Shown: positions 17,466 through 26,757 of the stretch, in pieces
Numbering within the stretch: the stretch's first letter is position 1
Layout: each line of letters begins with the position of its first letter
Source of the DNA: Solibacteraceae bacterium
GTDB lineage: Bacteria; Acidobacteriota; Terriglobia; Bryobacterales; Bryobacteraceae
Assembly: GCA_021324015.1 (NCBI GenBank)
Contig: JAJPJX010000207.1
Location: forward strand, 20,106 to 84,105
Direction of reading: 5' to 3'
Length of the DNA stretch: 64,000 nucleotides
Notes under the pieces: generated by a model
What the model was told of the DNA's origin: nothing
The model's database searches: none
Seen by the model: the letters and a program-made list of their open reading frames with translations, nothing else
Made by a program: the position numbers and the translations under genes

Positions 17466-18067
17466 GACACGTTCCCCGGCGCCTCGCGCACGAAAGTGTC
17501 CAGCCGGAAACTCACGTTCAGCGTGTTGCCCGACTGCTGGGGCGAGGCCGTCATGCTGGAGATGATCAGGAACCGCGGCGACTTGTCCAGCGCGTTGACG
17601 AACTTCAGCAGGTCCGGGTAGGTCCCTTCGTAAGCGGCCGTGATGGTCATCTGGTACACCGTCTCGCTGCCCTCCACCTGTTCCAGGGTAAACGAGGCCG
17701 GTTTCGGCTTCATGCCGGAATCTTTGGCGGCCCGCTCGAGCTCCGCCACGATGGTGGAAAAGGTGGTGCGCCGGTCTGTGGTGTACTGCTGCAGAAAATG
17801 ATCGCCCGCCTCGCGCGCCTGTTCCGCCTTGGCTGCCAGTGCCCGGGTTTGGGTCAGGTGCGCCTGCAATTGGGCGAGCTGCCGTCCAAGTTCGGCCTGC
17901 TCGCGCCGCAGATCCTCCGGAGACCCGCCGAACGGCTTGAACGCCACCACCGCCGCCACCAGGTTGGCCAGTAGCAGCACGCCCAGCAGCATGCGCACCG
18001 CCACCCGCGGGTCGCGGAGTTGCGGCGGCTTGAAGGCGAACCGGGACAGGTCAAAGCTTCTGGGCAT
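17462..18067 (-). CDS. PilO/GspM-like assembly protein
   Basis: A 201-residue protein with one N-terminal membrane segment (MLLGVLLLANLVAAVVAF), a coiled-coil stretch (DLRREQAELGRQLAQLQAHL) and a C-terminal ferredoxin-like pattern (TITAAYEGTYPDLLKFVNAL, RFLIISSMTA). This matches PilO in the alignment subcomplex of type IV pili. Its ATG lies inside the end of the PilN-like gene (17-base overlap). Confidence 0.78.
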   Translation of the reverse strand: MPRSFDLSRFAFKPPQLRDPRVAVRMLLGVLLLANLVAAVVAFKPFGGSPEDLRREQAELGRQLAQLQAHLTQTRALAAKAEQAREAGDHFLQQYTTDRRTTFSTIVAELERAAKDSGMKPKPASFTLEQVEGSETVYQMTITAAYEGTYPDLLKFVNALDKSPRFLIISSMTASPQQSGNTLNVSFRLDTFVREAPGNVS

Positions 18068-18617
18068 AGTTCACGCTCACGCGGCAGCGATACAAAGGTT
18101 CGGTCTGCGAAGGCGGCATGCTGCTGTGCAGATAGGCGCCCCCGAACAGTGGCGAGCCTTCCAGGGCTTTCAGCAGTTCGATGACCGGCCCGAGCGACTC
18201 CGAGCCTACCATCATGTCCAGCGTGATCTGGTTCTGAGCGTTCACCGAAGGCCGGATAGAAATCACCCGCACGTTGTACGGCACCACCTTCTCCAAATCG
18301 GCGAAGATGCGTGTCCAACTGATACCCTTGCGGTAGAGTAGTTGGTTCAGGAAAAGGCTGCGCTCCACCACCTCGGCATTCTCGGGCTTACGCAGGATGG
18401 CCTCCTGGCGGCTCTCCTCCGCCTGGAGTGAGCGGATGCGCGCCTGCAAACGGGCGATATCCCGCCGGGTGTCCCCAAGCTGGCCGCGCTGGATCACGCT
18501 CAGGGAGATCAGCGTCGCCAGCAGCCCCACCAGCAATCCCCCTACGGCGGCGGAACCGATCAGAACCAGGCGGTCGCGCCGGAAAGGCTGGCTGGCGAGA
18601 TTGATGGGGATCTTCAT
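18051..18617 (-). CDS. PilN/GspL-C-like assembly protein
   Basis: A 188-residue protein opening with IPINLASQPFRRDR, the conserved PilN start that contacts PilM in the cytoplasm. A membrane segment (LIGSAAVGGLLVGLLATLISL), a coiled coil (RRDIARLQARIRSLQAEESR) and a periplasmic domain (ISWTRIFADLEKVVPYNVRV) follow. It is cotranscribed with the PilM-like gene (4 bases away) and overlaps the PilO-like gene. Confidence 0.82.
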   Translation of the reverse strand: MKIPINLASQPFRRDRLVLIGSAAVGGLLVGLLATLISLSVIQRGQLGDTRRDIARLQARIRSLQAEESRQEAILRKPENAEVVERSLFLNQLLYRKGISWTRIFADLEKVVPYNVRVISIRPSVNAQNQITLDMMVGSESLGPVIELLKALEGSPLFGGAYLHSSMPPSQTEPLYRCRVSVNYAQKL

Positions 18618-18621
18618 GCCG

Positions 18622-19515
18622 CTAACCCTGCGCCGCCACGGATTTCAGGTAGCCCATAAGCCCGGCGTCGTGTTCTCCGGGAGTGCCCAGCGCGGAGCGC
18701 ACCGGCTCCACCGCCACACCCAGCCCGGCCTCAAACTGACGGCGCGCCTCCTCGAAGCCCGCGCCGAAGCCGCACAGCAGCAGCCGGTCGGCTTTGGCCC
18801 CCAGGGTGTCCTCCACGAACACGAACGTGGGGTAGAGGTCGCCGGCCACCTCGGCCAGCTCGGGGTGGGCCAGCTCCAGGCAGCGCACCAGCTTCAGCAC
18901 TCCGTCCCGCAGGACCATGACACTCAGCACCCGGCCCGTCAGCTTGGCCACCACCGACACCCCACCGTCCTGGACCAGGTTCAGCGCCGCCAGAGATGAC
19001 GTGGTCGCCAAGCCCGGATTCAGGCCCGCCGCACGGAACGGGGCTTCGTAACGCGCGACGATCTCGAGCGGCGTCACCACAGCCACCACGTCCACGCGTT
19101 TGTCCCAGGCGGCCTGAGCCCAGTAGCTCACCGCCGCCTCCTCCACGTCGAACGGCACGCTTTTCTTCATCCGGAAACGCACCAGCGAGAGCTGCTCCCG
19201 GGCGTCCGAGGGAAAGTGGTCGAAATCCAGAACGGAAATCCGCACGCAGTTATCCGGCAGCACGAGGGCTGCGTCCCGGCGCTTGCGGTTGCCGTTCACC
19301 GGCGCCAGTTCCCGCACCGCCGCCGCCAGGTCGTCCGGAATCAGGATATTGTCCCGCAGCGGAGAGACCGAAATCACTCCCGGCGCCAGGGGGCGAAAAG
19401 TGATCCCGGCGTGCGCGCCGATACGCGCCATCGAGATGCCGGCTTCGGAAAGCTCGAAGACATAGGCTGGAGGCGGGTCCTTCACCAGGGCCGTCAACTT
19501 GCGCACCAGGCTCAT
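18622..19515 (-). CDS. PilM-like actin-fold assembly protein
   Basis: A 297-residue cytoplasmic protein with no membrane segment. It lies between the GspE/PilB and PilN-like genes and has an actin-like ATPase layout: an N-terminal VFELSEAGISMARI, the stretch VLPDNCVRISVLDFDHFPSD, then FRMKKSVPFDVEEAAVSYW, which resembles PilM wording in other bacteria (R-x-x-x-P-F-x-x-E-E). It should couple the cytoplasmic motor to the PilN-PilO complex. The ATP site appears degenerate. Confidence 0.75.
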   Translation of the reverse strand: MSLVRKLTALVKDPPPAYVFELSEAGISMARIGAHAGITFRPLAPGVISVSPLRDNILIPDDLAAAVRELAPVNGNRKRRDAALVLPDNCVRISVLDFDHFPSDAREQLSLVRFRMKKSVPFDVEEAAVSYWAQAAWDKRVDVVAVVTPLEIVARYEAPFRAAGLNPGLATTSSLAALNLVQDGGVSVVAKLTGRVLSVMVLRDGVLKLVRCLELAHPELAEVAGDLYPTFVFVEDTLGAKADRLLLCGFGAGFEEARRQFEAGLGVAVEPVRSALGTPGEHDAGLMGYLKSVAAQG

Positions 19516-19518
19516 GCT

Positions 19519-21141
19519 TTATCCTTCGATGAAGGTGACCTTGTTGATCTCTTTCAACGTGGTCACGCCTTTCCGCACCTTGTCCACCGCCGATTCACGC
19601 AGGAAGGTCATGCCTTCCTCGCGAGCCGCCCGCTTGATCTCCGAGGTGGGGCGCTTGTCCAGGATCATCTCGCGGATCCGGTCGGTGAGGTCCAGCAGTT
19701 CGTGGATGGCCGTGCGCCCCCGGTAGCCCGTGCCGCCGCACTCGAAGCACCCGGCGCCCTCCATGAGCTGCACGTCGCGCCACTCCTCCGGATTCAACCC
19801 GCACTCCACGAAGTAGGCGTCCGGATAGTGCGCCGGCCGGGTGCAGTATTCGCAAATCACGCGCACCAGCCGCTGGGCCAGAATGCAGTTCAGCGCCGAA
19901 ACGAAGTTGTAGGGCTCCACCCCCATGTTCAGGAAGCGTCCCAGCACGTCCAGCACGTTGTTGGCGTGCACGGTGGTGAACACCAGGTGGCCGGTGAGCG
20001 CCGAGTTGATGGCGATCTGCGCCGTCTCCTGATCGCGGATCTCGCCCACCATGATCTTGTCCGGGTCGTGCCGCAGGATGGACCGCAGCCCGCGCGCGAA
20101 GCTCAGGCCCTTCTTCTCGTTGACCGGGATCTGCGTGATGCCCTTGATCTGGTATTCCACCGGGTCTTCGATAGTGATGATCTTGTCCTCGTCGTTCTTG
20201 ATCTCGCTCAGCGCGGCGTAGAGCGTGGTGGTCTTGCCCGATCCGGTGGGCCCGGTCACCAGCACCATGCCGTAGGGTTCCGAAATGTATCGCCGGAACT
20301 TCACCAGGTCGCTGTCCGAAAAACCCACCACTTCGAGCGAGAGCTTGGAGAACTTCTCGCTCATGGATTCCTTGTCCAGCACGCGCAGCACCGCGTCCTC
20401 GCCGTGGATGGTAGGCATGATGGAGACGCGGAAGTCGATCAGGCGGCTCTTGTAACGCACCCGGAAACGGCCGTCCTGCGGCACGCGCCGCTCGGCGATA
20501 TCCAGCTCGCTCATCACCTTGATGCGCGAGATGATGGTGGACTGCCAGTCCTTCGAAATCGGCGGCATGGCGTAGTGGAGCACGCCGTCGATGCGGTACT
20601 TGATAGCTACTTCCTGGTCCCGCGATTCGATGTGAATGTCGCTGGCGCGGCGCTCGAGCGCGTTGAAAATCGTGGTGTCCACCAGCTTGATCACCGGCGC
20701 GATGTCGCTGTCGGCCGCGGTCAGCTTGTCGATGGAGAGCGTCTCGTCCTGGTTCTCCTCGTCGCCGACCACGTCCAGGGTGAAGCCTTCGGTCACCTCT
20801 TCCAGCACTCGCTGCGATTGCTCGGTCTTCTTCAGCAGCTCCGAGATCTGCGAAAGCGTGGCCACCTTGCAGCGCAGCTTGCGGTTCAGCAGCAGCGCCA
20901 GCTCGTCGATCAGGTTGAGATTCCGCGGGTCGGCCAGCGCGATGTCCAGGGTGCCGTTCTGCGCGCGCAGCGGCACAAAGTTGTAGCGGAACATCAGGTC
21001 CACCGGGATGGACCGGAACAGGTCGTGATCGATGGAGGCCTCGCGCAGGTCCACGTAGTCGTAGCGGTAGCGCGCCGCCAGGGCCTGCGCCTGGGCGGCT
21101 TCCGCCGCCGGGTCCGGTAATCGCACGCGCTCAGTAGCCAT
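19519..21141 (-). CDS. GspE/PilB-type secretion ATPase
   Basis: A 540-residue hexameric motor ATPase. The N-terminal N1 domain is followed by Walker A GPTGSGKTTT at 297-306, the Asp box ITIEDPVEYQI, Walker B MVGEIRDQETAQIA and the His box LVFTTVHANN. Four cysteines of the zinc-binding insert are present (CEYC and CFEC). It powers assembly of a pilus or pseudopilus. No retraction ATPase (PilT) is in the window, which leans towards a type II secretion-like or non-retracting system. Confidence 0.93.
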   Translation of the reverse strand: MATERVRLPDPAAEAAQAQALAARYRYDYVDLREASIDHDLFRSIPVDLMFRYNFVPLRAQNGTLDIALADPRNLNLIDELALLLNRKLRCKVATLSQISELLKKTEQSQRVLEEVTEGFTLDVVGDEENQDETLSIDKLTAADSDIAPVIKLVDTTIFNALERRASDIHIESRDQEVAIKYRIDGVLHYAMPPISKDWQSTIISRIKVMSELDIAERRVPQDGRFRVRYKSRLIDFRVSIMPTIHGEDAVLRVLDKESMSEKFSKLSLEVVGFSDSDLVKFRRYISEPYGMVLVTGPTGSGKTTTLYAALSEIKNDEDKIITIEDPVEYQIKGITQIPVNEKKGLSFARGLRSILRHDPDKIMVGEIRDQETAQIAINSALTGHLVFTTVHANNVLDVLGRFLNMGVEPYNFVSALNCILAQRLVRVICEYCTRPAHYPDAYFVECGLNPEEWRDVQLMEGAGCFECGGTGYRGRTAIHELLDLTDRIREMILDKRPTSEIKRAAREEGMTFLRESAVDKVRKGVTTLKEINKVTFIEG

Positions 21142-21150
21142 GGAAAACCT

Positions 21151-22374
21151 TCAGCGTATCGTGTCCGCCAACGAAAAGATCGGCAGGTACAGGGCGATCA
21201 GTACGAACGCCACGAAAATGCCCATGAAAATCATGATGGCCGGCTCGATCAGCGAAAGGGCCGCGGTCATCCGCGTGTTCACGTCTTCTTCGAAAAACTC
21301 GGCCACGCTGGTCAGCATGCTGGGCAGCGCTCCCGTGGACTCCCCTACTTCAATCATATCGATCGAAAGCGCCGGAAAAATACCCGTGCTCTTCAGCGAA
21401 CCGGAGAGCGCCTGCCCCTCTCGCACCAGTTTGCCGGCCTTGTCCAAGGCTTTGCGCAGCAGGGGAGTCCCCAGCGAGTCGGCGGCTGTCTCCAGTCCCT
21501 GCACCAGCGGAATGCCGCCGCTCAACAGGGTGCTCAGCACGCGGGAAAACTGCGCCACCTGGAACTTGAGCCAGATGTCCCCCAGCACCGGCGTGCGCAG
21601 CTTCACCCGGTCGATCTTCTCCCGCGCCGATTCCTTCCGGGACCACACCCGGAACAGGAAGATGCCTGCAAACAGCGCCGCCGCAAACACCAGGATGTAG
21701 CTGCGCGCCGTGGTGCCCACCGCGATCAGGATCTGTGTGATCGCGGGCAACTGCGCCTGCATGCTGCTGTACAACTGCGCGAAGTTCGGCACCACGTACG
21801 TCACCAGGAAGACGATCAGGCAGACGACCAGCACAATCAGCACGCTGGGATACATCAGCGAGACCAGCACCTTCTTGCGCACCGCCAGGGTCAGCTTCTG
21901 ATAGGCGATATACCGGTCCAGCACTTCCGCCAGGCTGCCGCTCTTCTCTCCGGCCATCACCGACGTGACATAGATTTTGGGGAAGATGCCCCGCTGGCGG
22001 AACGCGTCGGAAAGCAGCGTCCCGTTGCGCACCTCGTCCCGTACGGCCTTGACGTGTGGCCCCAGCTTCACGTCCGTGAGCCGGTCCGCCAGCAGGTCCA
22101 GGGCTTTCAGAATCGGCAGCCCGGCTTTGTTCAGGGTCACGAATTGCTGGTTGAAAATCAGAAACTTTTCGAGATTCAGCTTGGCCCGCCGTCCGAACAC
22201 CCGAGAACTGCCCTCGGCCGAGAGCCCCGCAATCACGCCCTTCGGGCGGATAGAGTAAATCAGGAATCCCTGCTGGGTGTAGCGCTCGCGCAGTTCCTTC
22301 TCCGAAGCTCCTTGCGCCACCTGGTGATGGATCTCCCCCCGGCTGTCGGCGTATTTCAGCACCCATTCCGCCAT
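21151..22374 (-). CDS. GspF/PilC-type inner-membrane platform protein
   Basis: A 407-residue protein with two GspF domains. Characteristic wording includes FNQQFVTLNKAGLPILKALD, GSLAEVLDRYI and, in the second copy, FSRVLSTLLSGGIPLVQGLE with MIEVGESTGALPSML. Membrane segments occur near residues 165-190, 215-235 and at the C-terminus. It anchors the motor ATPase at the membrane. The gap to the ATPase gene is 9 bases. Confidence 0.93.
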   Translation of the reverse strand: MAEWVLKYADSRGEIHHQVAQGASEKELRERYTQQGFLIYSIRPKGVIAGLSAEGSSRVFGRRAKLNLEKFLIFNQQFVTLNKAGLPILKALDLLADRLTDVKLGPHVKAVRDEVRNGTLLSDAFRQRGIFPKIYVTSVMAGEKSGSLAEVLDRYIAYQKLTLAVRKKVLVSLMYPSVLIVLVVCLIVFLVTYVVPNFAQLYSSMQAQLPAITQILIAVGTTARSYILVFAAALFAGIFLFRVWSRKESAREKIDRVKLRTPVLGDIWLKFQVAQFSRVLSTLLSGGIPLVQGLETAADSLGTPLLRKALDKAGKLVREGQALSGSLKSTGIFPALSIDMIEVGESTGALPSMLTSVAEFFEEDVNTRMTAALSLIEPAIMIFMGIFVAFVLIALYLPIFSLADTIR

Positions 22375-22383
22375 CGCTTGCCC

Positions 22384-23022
22384 CTATTGGCCGGTTTCCT
22401 CCGACAGTTCGGCGCCGGGTGGCATCTCGAAGCGGAACAGCTTGGCATCCAGCGCGGGATTCAGCCTCTCCTGGTCGAAGGTGAACTCCAGGATGGATCG
22501 GTCATATCCGGTGACCACAACCTGCCGGATCTGGTCCTCCGGGCTGACCACGAACTCCACTTTGGTGTATGGCAGATTGGCCGACCGGGGCTCCGCCGTG
22601 AGCCGCGTACCAGCCGGGTCGGGAGCCGCCTGGATGTTCTGGAACTCCTTGGCGAAATTCAACTTACCGAGCAGGAAGGCGAGCGGAACGCGCATATCGT
22701 CGCTCTCCTTCATTTTCATCTTTTCCACCCGGTTGTTGCCCGGCGTGTACAGCCACAGGCTCTTCCCGTCGGAAAGAAACAGCTTGCCCGCCGGCGAGGT
22801 GTAATCCCAGCGCATGCGGCCCGGCTTGCGTAGCCGGAGCGTCCCAGCCTCCGTCTGGCGAGGCCGGCCAGGCCCTGTATATGCCTCATGAAACGAGACT
22901 TGCAGGGTCTGGGCCCGGTTGTAGTGGTTTTCCACAGCACGCAGCCGGGCCGCCAGGTCAGGCTCTGCCGCCCATGCCGACACGGCCACTGCGAGTGGCA
23001 GGAATGCCTGACGCCCGTTCAC
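22384..23022 (-). CDS. lolA: LolA-type periplasmic lipoprotein carrier
   Basis: A 212-residue protein with a short signal-peptide-like N-terminus (LPLAVAVSAWAAEP), then QTLQVSFHEAYTGPGRP and the family core GTLRLRKPGRMRWDYTSP, GKSLWLYTPGNNRVEKM. LolA ferries lipoproteins across the periplasm to the outer membrane. The GTG at 23022 is the only start that keeps the signal peptide. It is the first gene of the pilus/secretion operon, 9 bases before the platform gene, suggesting that the machinery depends on outer-membrane lipoproteins. Confidence 0.85.
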   Translation of the reverse strand: MNGRQAFLPLAVAVSAWAAEPDLAARLRAVENHYNRAQTLQVSFHEAYTGPGRPRQTEAGTLRLRKPGRMRWDYTSPAGKLFLSDGKSLWLYTPGNNRVEKMKMKESDDMRVPLAFLLGKLNFAKEFQNIQAAPDPAGTRLTAEPRSANLPYTKVEFVVSPEDQIRQVVVTGYDRSILEFTFDQERLNPALDAKLFRFEMPPGAELSEETGQ

Positions 23023-23092
23023 AACAGGTTTGACGCAGCGGCGGACGGAAACGTGTATGATTCCGGGGCCGGTTCCAGCCCGCCGCTGCCGG

Positions 23093-26000
23093 CTAGCGTA
23101 CCGACAGGGTGACGCCGTTCTGGCTGCTGTTGTTGCCGACGCTCACGATCACCGAGACCTGCCCGGAAGAGATCCCCGCCGGCACCCGGACGTTCACCTG
23201 CATCACCCCGGCTACCAGTCCCGGGGCCTCGCCTGCGTACAGGACCGTTGCGGGCTGCCCGTCAATTAGAACCGCCACCGGAAGGATGGGCGTCGGCAGG
23301 TTGGGCGGCGTTGTGACGGAACCCGTCACCCCGGTGGGGATCGTCTGCCCTTCGCCCGTGGCATACAGCACCACGATACTGCCCTGGGGGGCCGGATTGC
23401 CGGACGAATTCAGGCTGTTGTCCTGGTTCAGGATGGCGCCCGGGCCGGTCCCGGTGGCGTTGAGGGTGAAGATTCCCGGGGCCGTGGTGGCGACCGGGAG
23501 AGTCAGCACGTTCGAGGTGACCCCTTGATACCGGATCCACACGGACGTCGTCAGCCGCCCGGCAATCTCGTAAGGCACCACCGCATTGACCTGCGAGGAA
23601 CTTACGAAGGTAACGGGAGCCGGCACGCCGTTGAACAGGACCTGCACGTTGCCAAGCGTGGTGGATACCTTTCCGTTCGCGTCTAGCGTGAGCGTCGCCT
23701 GCGCGCTCGGCCCGATGGAATCGCCGAACAGGGTGACAATCTCGCCCGGCGATACCGCGCTGCCCGTGTAGCTCGCCGCGTTCACCACCTTCGAGATCGT
23801 CGGCAGCGGACCCGTAACGGAGAGCGCCACTGAAACGGTGAGCGTGGTGCCGGTGCTGGTGTTCGTGATCGTGATCGTCCCGGTGTAGCTCCCGGGGCTC
23901 ACCCCCGAGGGGTTCACTGAGGCGCTCAGCGAACCCGGCGTCGTGCCGCTGGCCGGAGTCACCGAGAGCCAGCTTCCGCCGCCGGACGTGGTGGCGCTGG
24001 CCGTGAAAGCCAATGCTGCTCCCGTGCTGGTCACCGAGATGGTCTGTGCCGCCGGGGCGCTGTCGCCGGTCCGATAGGTAAACGCGAGTGTCGTGGGGCT
24101 GGCGGTCAGCGTGGCCTGGCCTTGCACCGTCAGCGTCACCGAAACGGTTTGCGCGGTTCCGCCGACGGGCGTCACCGTGATCGTGCCCTGGTAGGTTCCG
24201 CCGGCCAGGCTCGCGGGATTCACCGACACCCCCAGGTTCACTGGTGCCGCCCCCGAAGTCGGGCTCACGCTCAGCCAGTTCCCGCCGCTGCTCGTGGTCG
24301 CGGCTGCCGAAAAGCCCACTCCAATGGTCGAAGAACTCACCTGGATGCCTTGCACGCCGGGCGACTGGCCTCCCGCTTGCGCCGTAAAGCTCAGCGTGCT
24401 TGGCGACAACGTGATATTGCCGCCCGTGCCGCCGCTGGTCGAAACCGTCAGGACCACCGGGATGTTCTGCGTGGTCCCCCCGGCGGAGATGGCCACCGTG
24501 CCGTTGTAGACTCCTGACGCCAGACCCGTGGAGTTCACCGTGACCGTTACGTAGGAGGGGGTTGTGGCCGTCGTCGGGCTGACTGATAGCCAACTTCCGC
24601 CGCTGGCGCTGGCCACGAAAGCCGTGGCGGTCGAAGCGCTCACGCTCAGAACCTGGGATCCGGGCGAGGCGCCGCCCGTCAGCGCCGAAAAGCTCAGGGC
24701 CGTGGGAGTCACCGTCACGCCGCCCACCACGGCTACCACCACCGGGATCACCAGTGGCGTGTTACCGGCGCCGGCCGCCGCAACCGTAATCGTTCCCACG
24801 TTCAACCCGGAGGGCAGGCTCTGCGGATTTACCTGCACGGCCAGGTAACTCGGCGTGGTCAGGCTGCTGGGAGTGGTCACCGTGATCCAGGAGTTGGAAA
24901 CTGTCAGCGTGTAGCTGAGCGCCACGCCGCTGCTGGTGTTCAGGATCAGGTTTTGTGCGCCCGGGCTCCCGCCGCCCGCCTGCGCCTGGAAGTAGAACGA
25001 GCCTGGATTGGAAGTCAGCACCGGCGCGGTGGTTACGGTCAGGTTCACGGGTATCGACTGCGTGGCGGTCGTGGTGGTTACCGTGAGCGTCGCCGAGTAC
25101 GTACCTCCAGGAAGAGCCAGGTTCGTGATCGAAACCGTCAGGTTTGCCGGAGCGTTGCTGGTGATGGTGCCTGTCGGCGGGGACACGCTCAGCCAGTTGG
25201 AGCCGCTGTTGTACGTGATGCTCGTCGAGTAGCTGCTCCCCACCACGCCATTGACCAGCACGGTTTGTGTCGGCACGGCGGTCGAGATCCCTGACTGGTA
25301 GGCGAAGGAAAGAGACGTGGGCGCCACCTGCCCGGTCACACCTCCGCCCACCACGAACGTCACCGGAACCGCCTGGCTCACCACCACCGAGCCTTGCGTC
25401 GAGAAGTTGATGGTCCCGTAATAGGTTCCGGCCGACAGGCCGGCCGGATTGGCGTAGACACTCACGTTGGTCGCCGGGATTGTGCCGCTGCCCGGAGCCA
25501 CGATCAGCCATTGGCCGCCTGTGCTGGTGGACACCGTTGCCGTATAGGTGAGCCCACCTGTGTTGCTGGTGATGGACAGGGTCTGGGTCACCAGGTTGGT
25601 GCTGCCTGCCGGGCTGCTCAGGGATACCGAGGCAGGAGTGATCTGCAGTGCCGGATTCGTGCCGGTCCCCCCTGGCGTCACGCTGACCGGTACTTGCAGG
25701 GTCTGATTGTCCGGCGAACTTGTGATCAGAATCGTTCCGCTATAAGTTTGTCCCGATGTGAGGTTCGCGGCGTTGACTGTCACGTTGAGGTTCGTGGGCA
25801 ACGTCCCGCCGGCCGAGTAGTTGTTGTTGATGGTGAGCCATTGGCCGCCGCTCTGCGTGTTCACGTAGGCGGTGAATGTGGTAGCGCTGGGATCCGTGAC
25901 ACTCAGGGTCAGCGTTTGGGAGCCCGTAAAGCTCAACGAGCTCGGGCTGGATGCCAACCCTGTAGTCCCGGTCCCCGTTCCCACTGTGAGATTGACCCCC

Positions 26001-26656
26001 ACGGTGAGCGTCGTACTGCCGGCCACGACCGTCAGGCTGCCCGAACAGACCTGTCCGGTGACCAGTCCGCCGGTGGTGGCGAACACGACGATGTTCTGGG
26101 ACGTCACAGGAGAGGTGATGGCCGAAGGGCTGACCGAAAGCCACCCGGAGGCGCAGTTGCCGGGATTCGGGGTGATCGTCCAGGTCGTAGCGGTGGGCGA
26201 GCTCAGGGCCAGATTCGTGCTCGCGTAGCTGCCTTGCGGCGCAGTCAGGTTGATCGGATTGGGGCTCGCCGTGACCGTGCCCGTGCCCCCGCCGCCTCCC
26301 CCGCACGTCCCGCCCGCCTGCGCCGTCACAGACACTACAACGCTGACGTTGTTGGTTGTGTCCGTAATGGTGACCGTGCCGGTGAGGGTGGTTGTCACCC
26401 CGATCTGCAGAATGATCGCAACCTGATTGGCCGCGGTAACCTCGGCCGCCCAGTGGCTGTCGCTGCTGGTGGCGGTAAGCGTGCCAAGTGTACCCCCGCT
26501 CGCCGAAACCGTCACGGTCTGCGGCAAAGTGTTACACAGCGTCACCGAGGACGGCGTCGCGGTGAGGGTGACTGCCGCCCCGGCGGGCAGCGTCGACATT
26601 GCAATAAGTATGAATAGCAGGCCCATCAAACTGCCGGCGGACTTGATATGACGCAT
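23093..26656 (-). CDS. secreted BACON-repeat protein with C-terminal TIGR03437 domain
   Basis: A 1187-residue exported protein with a signal peptide (LMGLLFILIAMSTLPAGAA). Residues about 30-945 are tandem Ig-like repeats of about 85-100 residues. Each has a conserved centre such as GGNWLSVSPTSGAAP, GGSWLSVTPASGTTP or SGSNWLSVSPPTGTI followed by a PVNLxVSVNPxSLAxGTYQGTI-like tail. I count at least eight. This is the BACON-like pattern, thought to bind carbohydrate or act as spacers. The last 240 residues (from VVNAASYTGSAVSPGEIV) are the TIGR03437 domain, abundant in Solibacter. No enzyme domain is seen. It probably acts at the cell surface. Confidence 0.88.
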   Translation of the reverse strand: MRHIKSAGSLMGLLFILIAMSTLPAGAAVTLTATPSSVTLCNTLPQTVTVSASGGTLGTLTATSSDSHWAAEVTAANQVAIILQIGVTTTLTGTVTITDTTNNVSVVVSVTAQAGGTCGGGGGGTGTVTASPNPINLTAPQGSYASTNLALSSPTATTWTITPNPGNCASGWLSVSPSAITSPVTSQNIVVFATTGGLVTGQVCSGSLTVVAGSTTLTVGVNLTVGTGTGTTGLASSPSSLSFTGSQTLTLSVTDPSATTFTAYVNTQSGGQWLTINNNYSAGGTLPTNLNVTVNAANLTSGQTYSGTILITSSPDNQTLQVPVSVTPGGTGTNPALQITPASVSLSSPAGSTNLVTQTLSITSNTGGLTYTATVSTSTGGQWLIVAPGSGTIPATNVSVYANPAGLSAGTYYGTINFSTQGSVVVSQAVPVTFVVGGGVTGQVAPTSLSFAYQSGISTAVPTQTVLVNGVVGSSYSTSITYNSGSNWLSVSPPTGTITSNAPANLTVSITNLALPGGTYSATLTVTTTTATQSIPVNLTVTTAPVLTSNPGSFYFQAQAGGGSPGAQNLILNTSSGVALSYTLTVSNSWITVTTPSSLTTPSYLAVQVNPQSLPSGLNVGTITVAAAGAGNTPLVIPVVVAVVGGVTVTPTALSFSALTGGASPGSQVLSVSASTATAFVASASGGSWLSVSPTTATTPSYVTVTVNSTGLASGVYNGTVAISAGGTTQNIPVVLTVSTSGGTGGNITLSPSTLSFTAQAGGQSPGVQGIQVSSSTIGVGFSAAATTSSGGNWLSVSPTSGAAPVNLGVSVNPASLAGGTYQGTITVTPVGGTAQTVSVTLTVQGQATLTASPTTLAFTYRTGDSAPAAQTISVTSTGAALAFTASATTSGGGSWLSVTPASGTTPGSLSASVNPSGVSPGSYTGTITITNTSTGTTLTVSVALSVTGPLPTISKVVNAASYTGSAVSPGEIVTLFGDSIGPSAQATLTLDANGKVSTTLGNVQVLFNGVPAPVTFVSSSQVNAVVPYEIAGRLTTSVWIRYQGVTSNVLTLPVATTAPGIFTLNATGTGPGAILNQDNSLNSSGNPAPQGSIVVLYATGEGQTIPTGVTGSVTTPPNLPTPILPVAVLIDGQPATVLYAGEAPGLVAGVMQVNVRVPAGISSGQVSVIVSVGNNSSQNGVTLSVR

Positions 26657-26757
26657 CAGCGTTTCCTCAATTCACATCGCATGATACAACAGAAAGAACC
26701 CCGATAACAGACTGAATTCTCTGCTTTAAATCACCACAGCGCACTGCGTTTTTTGAG

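Noticed and set aside
26740..26757. T-run GCGTTTTTTGAG as a terminator
   Set aside because: The T-run is on the plus strand while both flanking genes are transcribed on the minus strand, and the stem is weak.
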